From the NCBI GenBank assembly GCA_012656075.1, contig JAAKBF010000018.1, forward strand, positions 124,001 to 188,000: a stretch of DNA of 64,000 nucleotides, read 5' to 3'. Shown here one piece after another: positions 10,824 to 21,580 of this stretch (positions within the stretch are counted from its first letter, which is position 1; every line of letters starts with the position of its first letter). Below the pieces are notes generated by a model. That model had not been told where the DNA came from and did no database searches. It worked only from the letters and a program-made list of their open reading frames with translations. This DNA comes from Phytophthora hibernalis (lineage: Eukaryota; Oomycota; Peronosporomycetes; Peronosporales; Peronosporaceae). The position numbers and the translations under genes are program-made.

Positions 10824-11585
10824 GGTGGTGTTTGGTTGCCAGGTACTTGCAGGTTGTGGTTGTGCGGTGGAAGGCAAGTTGGTTTGTGATCGAATGAATC
10901 GGTCTTGCCGGCCTGTAGCCAAGTGTTGTTGCCGCGGTCGCGCAGCGAAAAGTCCGCAGGTTTTCTAGTCGTGCGCGTCGGCGCATGGTTTCGTACGGTT
11001 TTCGCCGGCGTCGCAGCAGGCCGGTGATGGCGATGGATGTATTTCGCTGTCGCCTATCAGTGGGAGTATTTGCTGGACGACGGCTACCTTCCTGCATGAT
11101 GATAATAAATATGGCGGGGTAGCTTACCACCATGGACGCGAAGGACAGGAAGGTTTGCGAGATTGGATGGTGCGATAGGGAGAACAAGCGAACCTCGGCA
11201 CCGTACATCGAGCAAGCTTCGAGTAGCAAGACTCATGGTCAGCGACATGGTGGAATGAATGAATGAACGCGAAGCAACACATTGGCGTTTTGGTGGTGGC
11301 AGGTTGGCGCCAGCAAGTGGAAGTGGATTAAGTAGATTGGTGGTGGTCAAGTGAATTACTGCAAATGAAGGTGACCCTGGCTAAGGTGGCTAACGTGCAA
11401 GGAGCTCCGACGCAACGCTGGAAGACCAGTTGACGGCGAATGGCCACGCGCCAGCAGAACCGATGGGTACTGTCGGTGTTTGTCGGTGTTTGACGTCGGG
11501 TGCTGCGTGGTGAAGGTGTACCTATTCGCGCGTCCGTCGGTCGGCTGGGTTTTGTGTGCGTGGGTCGAAGCTCGCTGGTGCACGT

Positions 11586-11951
11586 CTACCATCCGTATCC
11601 TCCGTATCCTCCGAAGCCTCCGAAGCCGCGACCCCATCCGCCGAGGCCTCCCCAGCCTCCCCACGGACCTCCCCATCCGTATCCTCCGAAGCCAGGACCC
11701 CCATACCCCCACTCCTTCTTGCCCTTCTTGGCCTTGTTGCTCTTCGCTTCGTTGGCGGGCTCCATGCCAGCCATGGCATTGGCATTGTCAGCGGCGGGGA
11801 CCTGCGGGTTGTGCTCGTCCACATTAGCAGCAGTGTTGGGCGTTGGCGCTTCGGGTGCGGCGAGGGCCCTGAGTGCCGGCTGGTAGTCGGCGGCGGCGGC
11901 GACACCCGCGACGGCGACAAGCGTGGAGACGGCGAGAGCAGTGAACTTCAT
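11586..11951 (-). CDS. Secreted Gly/Trp-rich protein, array copy 10
   Basis: Intact 121-aa copy, same protein as copy 4. Upstream spacer (about 12,300) has the GGGG allele. Confidence 0.9.
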   Translation of the reverse strand: MKFTALAVSTLVAVAGVAAAADYQPALRALAAPEAPTPNTAANVDEHNPQVPAADNANAMAGMEPANEAKSNKAKKGKKEWGYGGPGFGGYGWGGPWGGWGGLGGWGRGFGGFGGYGGYGW

Positions 11952-12714
11952 GGTGGTGTTTGGTTGCCAGGTACTTGCAGGTTGTGGTTGTGCGGTGGAA
12001 GGCAAGTTGGTTTGTGATCGAATGAATCGGTCTTGCCGGCCTGTAGCCAAGTGTTGTTGCCGCGGTCGCGCAGCGAAAAGTCCGCAGGTTTTCTAGTCGT
12101 GCGCGTCGGCGCATGGTTTCGTACGGTTTTCGCCGGCGTCGCAGCAGGCCGGTGATGGCGATGGATGTATTTCGCTGTCGCCTATCAGTGGGAGTATTTG
12201 CTGGACGACGGCTACCTTCCTGCATGATGATAATAAATATGGCGGGGTAGCTTACCACCATGGACGCGAAGGACAGGAAGGTTTGCGAGATTGGATGGTG
12301 CGATAGGGGAGAACAAGCGAACCTCGGCACCGTACATCGAGCAAGCTTCGAGTAGCAAGACTCATGGTCAGCGACATGGTGGAATGAATGAATGAACGCG
12401 AAGCAACACATTGGCGTTTTGGTGGTGGCAGGTTGGCGCCAGCAAGTGGAAGTGGATTAAGTAGATTGGTGGTGGTCAAGTGAATTACTGCAAATGAAGG
12501 TGACCCTGGCTAAGGTGGCTAACGTGCAAGGAGCTCCGACGCAACGCTGGAAGACCAGTTGACGGCGAATGGCCACGCGCCAGCAGAACCGATGGGTACT
12601 GTCGGTGTTTGTCGGTGTTTGACGTCGGGTGCTGCGTGGTGAAGGTGTACCTATTCGCGCGTCCGTCGGTCGGCTGGGTTTTGTGTGCGTGGGTCGAAGC
12701 TCGCTGGTGCACGT

Positions 12715-13080
12715 CTACCATCCGTATCCTCCGTATCCTCCGAAGCCTCCGAAGCCGCGACCCCATCCGCCGAGGCCTCCCCAGCCTCCCCACGGACCTC
12801 CCCATCCGTATCCTCCGAAGCCAGGACCCCCATACCCCCACTCCTTCTTGCCCTTCTTGGCCTTGTTGCTCTTCGCTTCGTTGGCGGGCTCCATGCCAGC
12901 CATGGCATTGGCATTGTCAGCGGCGGGGACCTGCGGGTTGTGCTCGTCCACATTAGCAGCAGTGTTGGGCGTTGGCGCTTCGGGTGCGGCGAGGGCCCTG
13001 AGTGCCGGCTGGTAGTCGGCGGCGGCGGCGACACCCGCGACGGCGACAAGCGTGGAGACGGCGAGAGCAGTGAACTTCAT
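12715..13080 (-). CDS. Secreted Gly/Trp-rich protein, array copy 11
   Basis: Intact 121-aa copy, same protein as copy 4. Upstream spacer has the GGG allele. Confidence 0.9.
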   Translation of the reverse strand: MKFTALAVSTLVAVAGVAAAADYQPALRALAAPEAPTPNTAANVDEHNPQVPAADNANAMAGMEPANEAKSNKAKKGKKEWGYGGPGFGGYGWGGPWGGWGGLGGWGRGFGGFGGYGGYGW

Positions 13081-13612
13081 GGTGGTGTTTGGTTGCCAGG
13101 TACTTGCAGGTTGTGGTTGTGCGGTGGAAGGCAAGTTGGTTTGTGATCGAATGAATCGGTCTTGCCGGCCTGTAGCCAAGTGTTGTTGCCGCGGTCGCGC
13201 AGCGAAAAGTCCGCAGGTTTTCTAGTCGTGCGCGTCGGCGCATGGTTTCGTACGGTTTTCGCCGGCGTCGCAGCAGGCCGGTGATGGCGATGGATGTATT
13301 TCGCTGTCGCCTATCAGTGGGAGTATTTGCTGGACGACGGCTACCTTCCTGCATGATGATAATAAATATGGCGGGGTAGCTTACCACCATGGACGCGAAG
13401 GACAGGAAGGTTTGCGAGATTGGATGGTGCGATAGGGAGAACAAGCGAACCTCGGCACCGTACATCGAGCAAGCTTCGAGTAGCAAGACTCATGGTCAGC
13501 GACATGGTGGAATGAATGAATGAACGCGAAGCAACACATTGGCGTTTTGGTGGTGGCAGGTTGGCGCCAGCAAGTGGAAGTGGATTAAGTAGATTGGTGG
13601 TGGTCAAGTGAA

Positions 13613-14206
13613 TTACTGCAAATGAAGGTGACCCTGGCTAAGGTGGCTAACGTGCAAGGAGCTCCGACGCAACGCTGGAAGACCAGTTGACGGCGAATGG
13701 CCACGCGCCAGCAGAACCGATGGGTACTGTCGGTGTTTGTCGGTGTTTGACGTCGGGTGCTGCGTGGTGAAGGTGTACCTATTCGCGCGTCCGTCGGTCG
13801 GCTGGGTTTTGTGTGCGTGGGTCGAAGCTCGCTGGTGCACGTCTACCATCCGTATCCTCCGTATCCTCCGAAGCCTCCGAAGCCGCGACCCCATCCGCCG
13901 AGGCCTCCCCAGCCTCCCCACGGACCTCCCCATCCGTATCCTCCGAAGCCAGGACCCCCACCCCCACTCCTTCTTGCCCTTCTTGGCCTTGTTGCTCTTC
14001 GCTTCGTTGGCGGGCTCCATGCCAGCCATGGCATTGGCATTGTCAGCGGCGGGGACCTGCGGGTTGTGCTCGTCCACATTAGCAGCAGTGTTGGGCGTTG
14101 GCGCTTCGGGTGCGGCGAGGGCCCTGAGTGCCGGCTGGTAGTCGGCGGCGGCGGCGACACCCGCGACGGCGACAAGCGTGGAGACGGCGAGAGCAGTGAA
14201 CTTCAT
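13613..14206 (-). pseudogene. Secreted protein, array copy 12 (frameshifted, Arg-rich tail)
   Basis: The leader and spacer domains are intact, but two bases (TA or AT) are missing from the CCCCCATACCCCC site (about 13,957-13,967). Translation passes into the third frame, replacing the Gly/Trp tail by an Arg-rich tail. The frame runs on to 13,613 for 197 aa in all. The shift differs from copies 2 and 14 but lies at the same site. Either an inactivated copy or a variant product. Confidence 0.75.
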
Positions 14207-14968
14207 GGTGGTGTTTGGTTGCCAGGTACTTGCAGGTTGTGGTTGTGCGGTGGAAGGCAAGTTGGTTTGTGATCGAATGAATCGGTCTTGCCGGCCTGTA
14301 GCCAAGTGTTGTTGCCGCGGTCGCGCAGCGAAAAGTCCGCAGGTTTTCTAGTCGTGCGCGTCGGCGCATGGTTTCGTACGGTTTTCGCCGGCGTCGCAGC
14401 AGGCCGGTGATGGCGATGGATGTATTTCGCTGTCGCCTATCAGTGGGAGTATTTGCTGGACGACGGCTACCTTCCTGCATGATGATAATAAATATGGCGG
14501 GGTAGCTTACCACCATGGACGCGAAGGACAGGAAGGTTTGCGAGATTGGATGGTGCGATAGGGAGAACAAGCGAACCTCGGCACCGTACATCGAGCAAGC
14601 TTCGAGTAGCAAGACTCATGGTCAGCGACATGGTGGAATGAATGAATGAACGCGAAGCAACACATTGGCGTTTTGGTGGTGGCAGGTTGGCGCCAGCAAG
14701 TGGAAGTGGATTAAGTAGATTGGTGGTGGTCAAGTGAATTACTGCAAATGAAGGTGACCCTGGCTAAGGTGGCTAACGTGCAAGGAGCTCCGACGCAACG
14801 CTGGAAGACCAGTTGACGGCGAATGGCCACGCGCCAGCAGAACCGATGGGTACTGTCGGTGTTTGTCGGTGTTTGACGTCGGGTGCTGCGTGGTGAAGGT
14901 GTACCTATTCGCGCGTCCGTCGGTCGGCTGGGTTTTGTGTGCGTGGGTCGAAGCTCGCTGGTGCACGT

Positions 14969-15334
14969 CTACCATCCGTATCCTCCGTATCCTCCGAAGC
15001 CTCCGAAGCCGCGACCCCATCCGCCGAGGCCTCCCCAGCCTCCCCACGGACCTCCCCATCCGTATCCTCCGAAGCCAGGACCCCCATACCCCCACTCCTT
15101 CTTGCCCTTCTTGGCCTTGTTGCTCTTCGCTTCGTTGGCGGGCTCCATGCCAGCCATGGCATTGGCATTGTCAGCGGCGGGGACCTGCGGGTTGTGCTCG
15201 TCCACATTAGCAGCAGTGTTGGGCGTTGGCGCTTCGGGTGCGGCGAGGGCCCTGAGTGCCGGCTGGTAGTCGGCGGCGGCGGCGACACCCGCGACGGCGA
15301 CAAGCGTGGAGACGGCGAGAGCAGTGAACTTCAT
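14969..15334 (-). CDS. Secreted Gly/Trp-rich protein, array copy 13
   Basis: Intact 121-aa copy, same protein as copy 4. Its upstream spacer shows aatagatatgg (about 15,615) in place of aataaatatgg, a variant shared with the next spacer and with the diverged right flank. Confidence 0.9.
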   Translation of the reverse strand: MKFTALAVSTLVAVAGVAAAADYQPALRALAAPEAPTPNTAANVDEHNPQVPAADNANAMAGMEPANEAKSNKAKKGKKEWGYGGPGFGGYGWGGPWGGWGGLGGWGRGFGGFGGYGGYGW

Positions 15335-16032
15335 GGTGGTGTTTGGTTGCCAGGTACTTGCAGGTTGTGGTTGTGCGGTGGAAGGCAAGTTGGTTTGTGA
15401 TCGAATGAATCGGTCTTGCCGGCCTGTAGCCAAGTGTTGTTGCCGCGGTCGCGCAGCGAAAAGTCCGCAGGTTTTCTAGTCGTGCGCGTCGGCGCATGGT
15501 TTCGTACGGTTTTCGCCGGCGTCGCAGCAGGCCGGTGATGGCGATGGATGTATTTCGCTGTCGCCTATCAGTGGGAGTATTTGCTGGACGACGGCTACCT
15601 TCCTGCATGATGATAATAGATATGGCGGGGTAGCTTACCACCATGGACGCGAAGGACAGGAAGGTTTGCGAGATTGGATGGTGCGATAGGGAGAACAAGC
15701 GAACCTCGGCACCGTACATCGAGCAAGCTTCGAGTAGCAAGACTCATGGTCAGCGACATGGTGGAATGAATGAATGAACGCGAAGCAACACATTGGCGTT
15801 TTGGTGGTGGCAGGTTGGCGCCAGCAAGTGGAAGTGGATTAAGTAGATTGGTGGTGGTCAAGTGAATTACTGCAAATGAAGGTGACCCTGGCTAAGGTGG
15901 CTAACGTGCAAGGAGCTCCGACGCAACGCTGGAAGACCAGTTGACGGCGAATGGCCACGCGCCAGCAGAACCGATGGGTACTGTCGGTGTTTGTCGGTGT
16001 TTGACGTCGGGTGCTGCGTGGTGAAGGTGTAC

Positions 16033-16461
16033 CTATTCGCGCGTCCGTCGGTCGGCTGGGTTTTGTGTGCGTGGGTCGAAGCTCGCTGGTGCACGTCTAC
16101 CATCCGTATCCTCCGTATCCTCCGAAGCCTCCGAAGCCGCGACCCCATCCGCCGAGGCCTCCCCAGCCTCCCCACGGACCTCCCCATCCGTATCCTCCGA
16201 AGCCAGGACCCCCATACCCCACTCCTTCTTGCCCTTCTTGGCCTTGTTGCTCTTCGCTTCGTTGGCGGGCTCCATGCCAGCCATGGCATTGGCATTGTCA
16301 GCGGCGGGGACCTGCGGGTTGTGCTCGTCCACATTAGCAGCAGTGTTGGGCGTTGGCGCTTCGGGTGCGGCGAGGGCCCTGAGTGCCGGCTGGTAGTCGG
16401 CGGCGGCGGCGACACCCGCGACGGCGACAAGCGTGGAGACGGCGAGAGCAGTGAACTTCAT
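16033..16461 (-). pseudogene. Secreted protein, array copy 14 (frameshifted, acidic tail)
   Basis: One C is missing from the second C-run of the CCCCCATACCCCC site (about 16,214-16,221). The frame therefore enters the same acidic tail as copy 2, giving 142 aa. Copies 2 and 14 reach this frame through losses in different C-runs, so the events look independent. Confidence 0.75.
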
Positions 16462-17224
16462 GGTGGTGTTTGGTTGCCAGGTACTTGCAGGTTGTGGTTG
16501 TGCGGTGGAAGGCAAGTTGGTTTGTGATCGAATGAATCGGTCTTGCCGGCCTGTAGCCAAGTGTTGTTGCCGCGGTCGCGCAGCGAAAAGTCCGCAGGTT
16601 TTCTAGTCGTGCGCGTCGGCGCATGGTTTCGTACGGTTTTCGCCGGCGTCGCAGCAGGCCGGTGATGGCGATGGATGTATTTCGCTGTCGCCTATCAGTG
16701 GGAGTATTTGCTGGACGACGGCTACCTTCCTGCATGATGATAATAGATATGGCGGGGTAGCTTACCACCATGGACGCGAAGGACAGGAAGGTTTGCGAGA
16801 TTGGATGGTGCGATAGGGGAGAACAAGCGAACCTCGGCACCGTACATCGAGCAAGCTTCGAGTAGCAAGACTCATGGTCAGCGACATGGTGGAATGAATG
16901 AATGAACGCGAAGCAACACATTGGCGTTTTGGTGGTGGCAGGTTGGCGCCAGCAAGTGGAAGTGGATTAAGTAGATTGGTGGTGGTCAAGTGAATTACTG
17001 CAAATGAAGGTGACCCTGGCTAAGGTGGCTAACGTGCAAGGAGCTCCGACGCAACGCTGGAAGACCAGTTGACGGCGAATGGCCACGCGCCAGCAGAACC
17101 GATGGGTACTGTCGGTGTTTGTCGGTGTTTGACGTCGGGTGCTGCGTGGTGAAGGTGTACCTATTCGCGCGTCCGTCGGTCGGCTGGGTTTTGTGTGCGT
17201 GGGTCGAAGCTCGCTGGTGCACGT

Positions 17225-17590
17225 CTACCATCCGTATCCTCCGTATCCTCCGAAGCCTCCGAAGCCGCGACCCCATCCGCCGAGGCCTCCCCAGCCTCCC
17301 CACGGACCTCCCCATCCGTATCCTCCGAAGCCAGGACCCCCATACCCCCACTCCTTCTTGCCCTTCTTGGCCTTGTTGCTCTTCGCTTCGTTGGCGGGCT
17401 CCATGCCAGCCATGGCATTGGCATTGTCAGCGGCGGGGACCTGCGGGTTGTGCTCGTCCACATTAGCAGCAGTGTTGGGCGTTGGCGCTTCGGGTGCGGC
17501 GAGGGCCCTGAGTGCCGGCTGGTAGTCGGCGGCGGCGGCGACACCCGCGACGGCGACAAGCGTGGAGACGGCGAGAGCAGTGAACTTCAT
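17225..17590 (-). CDS. Secreted Gly/Trp-rich protein, array copy 15
   Basis: Intact 121-aa copy at the right edge. Its promoter-proximal region matches the other units to about 17,750 and then diverges, so this copy alone may use different distal upstream sequence. Confidence 0.88.
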   Translation of the reverse strand: MKFTALAVSTLVAVAGVAAAADYQPALRALAAPEAPTPNTAANVDEHNPQVPAADNANAMAGMEPANEAKSNKAKKGKKEWGYGGPGFGGYGWGGPWGGWGGLGGWGRGFGGFGGYGGYGW

Positions 17591-17744
17591 GGTGGTGTTT
17601 GGTTGCCAGGTACTTGCAGGTTGTGGTTGTGCGGTGGAAGGCAAGTTGGTTTGTGATCGAATGAATCGGTCTTGCCGGCCTGTAGCCAAGTGTTGTTGCC
17701 GCGGTCGCGCAGCGAAAAGTCCGCAGGTTTTCTAGTCGTGCGCG

Positions 17745-18200
17745 TCGGCGCGTGGTTTCGTACGGTTTTCGCCGGCGTCGCAGCAGGCCGGTGATGGCGA
17801 TGGATGTATTTCGCTGTCGCCTTTCAGTTGGGAGTATTGCTGCTAGTGCTCCTGCTGCATGAGGATGATAGATATGGTGCTGGAGCCTACATCATGAACG
17901 CGACGGACAGCAAGGTATGCCTGGTTGGATGGCGCTTGACACAGTGTTGTGAGGTAACCTCGAGTCGGTTAGTTATTTGTGAGCACCAACAAACAGAGGG
18001 AAACTGTACTGTTATGCGGCCGTCTATCTGATGTTATTGTTTTTCCCTATAGACACCTTTTAGGCAGTTCTAAAGATCTGCCTAAAAGGTAGGAAAACGT
18101 TGAGTACATGATTAATTTCATGTAACATGAGCGAACGCATTGGTGTTTTAGTGTTAGCAGGCTGGCACGAACAATGCTACCACCAAGCCGAACACTGAAG
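17745..18200. repeat. Diverged remnant of the unit spacer at the right array edge
   Basis: Bases 17,745-17,950 and about 18,125-18,200 align by eye with the unit spacer but carry many substitutions and indels (for example atgaacgcgacggacagcaagg against atggacgcgaaggacaggaagg). They are interrupted by unrelated sequence holding the 18,055-18,090 hairpin. This looks like the ancestral flank before amplification. Confidence 0.7.
18055..18090. other. Perfect 13-bp inverted repeat (hairpin)
   Basis: Arms ACCTTTTAGGCAG (18,055-18,067) and CTGCCTAAAAGGT (18,078-18,090) are exact reverse complements around a 10-base loop. It lies inside the diverged array flank, so it could be a small foldback or MITE remnant. 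No coding role is seen. Confidence 0.8.
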
Positions 18201-18408
18201 GCTTGAGACTACGAAGAAACTGCATCATGAGATTCCTCAGCTTGAGATGCACCCTAACGTACTATGTTCATTTTTACCACACACTTCTCCAATTATTTCG
18301 TCACTTGGCGTCGTCACCACCTTTCATTACAATAGTATTAGCTTTAATAGCATTAGCTGCGTCGGATCAACGGCACACGCCAGCCATTCATTCTAAGCGG
18401 ATCAGGTA

Positions 18409-18422
18409 TCATTCCTCATAAT
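18409..18422 (+). promoter_or_regulatory. Oomycete initiator-like core promoter of METAP2
   Basis: TCATTCCTCATAAT matches the oomycete initiator TCATTyyNCAwTTT except at the last T positions. It ends 30 bases before the ATG at 18,453. The effector pseudogenes in this window have the same spacing. Confidence 0.55.
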
Positions 18423-18452
18423 CACAACGTACAAGAAGGGGGTGAGTGATCG

Positions 18453-19866
18453 ATGGCGAACGAGAAGAAGCAAAAGAAGCAGAGGACGGCGGAGACTCCC
18501 GTAGTCAAGGAGCACATTCAAGTGGTGACCAATGTCTGTGAGATCGAAGTCAGCAACAAGAACAAGAAAGAAAATCAAAAGAGAAAAAGCTCAAGACGAT
18601 CCACGAAACAGGTTCCAAGCTGCCACAATTCCGCGGCGTCAACGGGTTCACGGACAGCTACGTGACAGTAGGGCAAACCGATCCGCCTACGATCCCCGTC
18701 GAGAAACTTTTCCCGGACGGACATTTTCCCGTTGGTGAAATTCAAGACCACCCAGGAGACTTCAACACTTTTCGCACCACAAGTGACGAGAAGCGTGTAT
18801 TGGATCGTGAACAGGAAGATATGTACGAGTCACTGCGCCATGCTGCAGAGGTGCATCGCCAAGTGCGTAAATTTGCACAAGGTCTCATCAAACCAGGAAT
18901 CAATCTCGTTGATCTGTGCACGCAACTCGAAAACAAGAACCGCGAGCTCGTAGTCGAGGCTGGTTTAGCAGTACGTTCTTCAAAGTATCTCGATGCATTC
19001 GGTGATGTGTCTTACCTTTTTTCGTGCTGTAGCGAGGTATTGCGTTCCCGACGGGTTGTTCGCTGAATCATGTAGCAGGACACTACACGCCCAACTCGGG
19101 CGACCAGACTGTGCTGACGTATGGCGACGTGATGAAGGTGGACTTCGGGACGCAGGTTAACGGACGCATCATCGACAGTGCGTGGACGGTGGCGTTTGAC
19201 CCTCAATTTGACCCGCTCTTGGAAGCTGCTAAAGCGGCGACAAACGCTGGCATTGCTTGTGCTGGGATCGATGCGCGTCTAGGAGAGATCGGTGGCGAGA
19301 TTCAGGAAGTGATGGAATCGTTCGAGGTGACCATCGAGGGCAAGACGTACCCGGTCAAGTCAATTCGGAACCTAAATGGCCATTCCATCGGTGAGTACGA
19401 GACGCACGGTAGCAAGTGTGTGCCGATCGTCAAAACGAACGATCAAACCAAGATGGAGGAGGGCGAGATTTTCGCGATTGAGACGTTTGGCACCACCGGC
19501 AGAGGATATGTTGTCGAAGACGGCGAGTGCTCGCACTATGCCAAGGCGGTTGATGCTCCGAATGTGTCGGTGCAACTATTACCTCGCGCTCAAACCCTGT
19601 TGGAGCACATTACGTGCACATTTGGCAATCTACCGTGGTGTCGCCGATGGATCGAGCGCGATGACGGTGGGTCCGCTACGATCAACCCTAAGGGTGCCAA
19701 GCAGGAGAAATATCTCTTGGCGCTCAAGAATTTGATGGACACGGACATCGTCACGGCATACGCACCGCTTGTTGACATCAAGGGCAGCTACTCGGCGCAG
19801 TACGAACACACATTCATCCTACGCCCGACCTGCAAGGAGGTTGTGTCCCGTGGCGACGACTACTAG
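18453..19866 (+). CDS. METAP2: Methionine aminopeptidase 2 (N-terminal frameshift)
   Basis: Removes initiator methionine from nascent proteins in the cytosol; two-metal M24 peptidase. Exon 1 is 18,453-18,970 and exon 2 is 19,033-19,866, joined by a GT-AG intron. Metal and catalytic residues are visible: His in NHVAGHYTP, Asp in KVDFGTQ and RIIDSAW, His in NGHSIG, Glu in AIETFGTTG, and Glu in AQYEHTF. The C-terminus ends RPTCKEVVSRGDDY, as is usual for the family. The Lys-rich N-terminus starts in frame 3 at 18,453, but the conserved body (from about 18,593) is in frame 2. One base seems missing in the A-rich tract 18,565-18,592. Adding back one base of length gives 450 codons, normal for the family. 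So this is either a sequencing error in an A-run or a damaged gene. A start inside the body would lose only the ribosome-binding basic tail. Confidence 0.88.
18971..19032 (+). other. Spliceosomal intron of METAP2
   Basis: A 62-bp GTACGT...CTGTAG intron. Removing it joins EAGLA to RGIAFPTGCSLNHVAGHY, which restores the conserved M24 sequence and moves frame 2 to frame 1 as observed. Confidence 0.9.
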
Positions 19867-21479
19867 GGCGGTTGGAAACGTACCGATAGCACTTTCCTCC
19901 CTACTGTCGAAGTTGGATCTAAACATCGTCCAGATATTGAGCAAATGTCGTCTTTACGACTTCTTGTTGAAACGCATCATTATTCGTATCAACACGCGTT
20001 TGGTGTACTCTTTGCCAAGCCACGATCATCACAATTGTACTAGTAGTATTCATTTAGTCAAAATGTGATCCGGCTGTATCGTCTCAACCAACGTACTATT
20101 AATAAAAGCCTAGGAGCATTTCGACTCGACTGCTGAAGGTTTCTGAAGGCAGCAACGAAAAACTTGCTGCCTTCTGTCTGTTTACTTTACCACAACCCGA
20201 AAATCTACAAAACGCAAGTTCGTAAAGGACTCCAAGTCTCCAATACCGACTGTCCAAAGCAGCAAAAACCTGAGTAAAGAATTCGCACAGAGCTGCACAA
20301 TTTTCTGAGTTTATGAGCCTATCTAGTTTTGTAGTACTACGAAGTAGTACTGAAGTACTACTGTAGATCACAATCTACACATATGTCCTCAACTGTTTAA
20401 CAGTAGCATTAATACAGTGCCACAAAGGCCCCAAAGTGTCTGATCAGCCAAAATTTACAGCATTATGCCATTTAAGATCGATACTGAAAATACTTAGAGC
20501 AGCGACAGACCTAAATATCATTGTTTCAACCGATTTTCTTCTTCAAGAGATACTCGAGACGCTGTTTACGTCTGAATGCATTGTTCTGACGGAAAAATTT
20601 GGGATCTGTTATCCCTGTTTTTTGTTTGTGAAGGCTTCAAACTGGTGATTCATCGATTGCTAACTGGGTAGGACCCGCATCGGTCGTGACGAGAGCAAAT
20701 ATGGATGCAGTCGTCCACAGTGTACTTGTCCTTGCGCTTTTGGAACTCTTCTCGTTCGTAGTACTTGTAGTGATGGTACCAAAAACTATGTATGAAGGCC
20801 CTTTATGAACTGACCTTCGTGCTGGAGATGCAAGTTATGATGGCTCAAGAGTATCAACGTGTTTTTAATGATGACATTCCGAGTGGTAATCGAATTTTGT
20901 TTTGAATCTGTCAAAGATTGCAGCAACAGGCTAATGATTTGTTGGTGTACATACTTGCTTGTATTCAGGAGTGGTTTTTACCTTTCAATTATCTTGCAAA
21001 ACAGCCAGCCCCTGATTTAAATTTGTGTGCCACAGCGAAATTTTGCTAGCATTAAATTGATCCAATAGCTCGAACCCTGCCGGCGTCGATCGGAATGTCG
21101 ATGTGGTGGTCGATGCAACGTTGACTGCAGCCACACGTACCATTGCCGATACTTCGGTAGAAGTTAGATACAAAACGATAACTAACTAGGTATTCCAACT
21201 TATCTCCCTTCACTGCTAACTGGTTCACAGAGTTTCATGTGGATGTATTACTGTGAGCTCGTATATTGGGACCCGAGATGTTGATCCGGAGGTTTTCCAA
21301 TATCAATTACGGTAAAAATTCCGACCGGAGTATTATAGGGAAAGAAGATAACTCGGAGGCGCAAAGTTGCGTGTCCCGCAGGAACTACAGCACACGGCGT
21401 ACGAAGGAGTTGATTCTGCCATACATAACGAGTAGCAGCAGTACAGGTCGTAGACAAAGTCAGCATAACAAACAAAAAA
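19867..21479. other. Intergenic sequence downstream of METAP2
   Basis: No convincing gene. The stretch is AT-rich with scattered stops. A near-palindrome AGTAGTACT-GA-AGTACTACT lies at 20,343-20,362. Parts from about 20,240 (for example ATGGATGCAGTCGTCCACAG at 20,701) weakly match 22,980-23,170, so the duplication described below probably began here and has decayed. Confidence 0.6.
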
Positions 21480-21580
21480 TGTGTAGCACGAATATTCGAT
21501 GGTTTCTTTCGTATCCACCATATCCACTCAAGCGTACTCGTATAACAGACTATGCTGATTAGCACGTTCAAAAACTCTTA

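Larger units (their letters stand above)
1227..17880. repeat. Tandem array of fifteen ~1,128-bp gene-bearing units
   Basis: The start codon of the repeated gene recurs (minus strand) at 1804, 2932, 4052, 5181, 6310, 7438, 8567, 9695, 10823, 11951, 13080, 14206, 15334, 16461 and 17590, giving steps of 1120-1129 bp. Central units are almost identical; the 1-bp step differences come mostly from a GGG/GGGG run in the spacer (gataggga versus gatagggga). The left edge (1227-1447) and right edge (after about 17,750) are recognisably the same unit but strongly diverged, marking where the array meets older sequence. The pattern fits recent unequal crossing-over or gene conversion. Collapse or expansion during assembly cannot be excluded. 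Confidence 0.97.
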
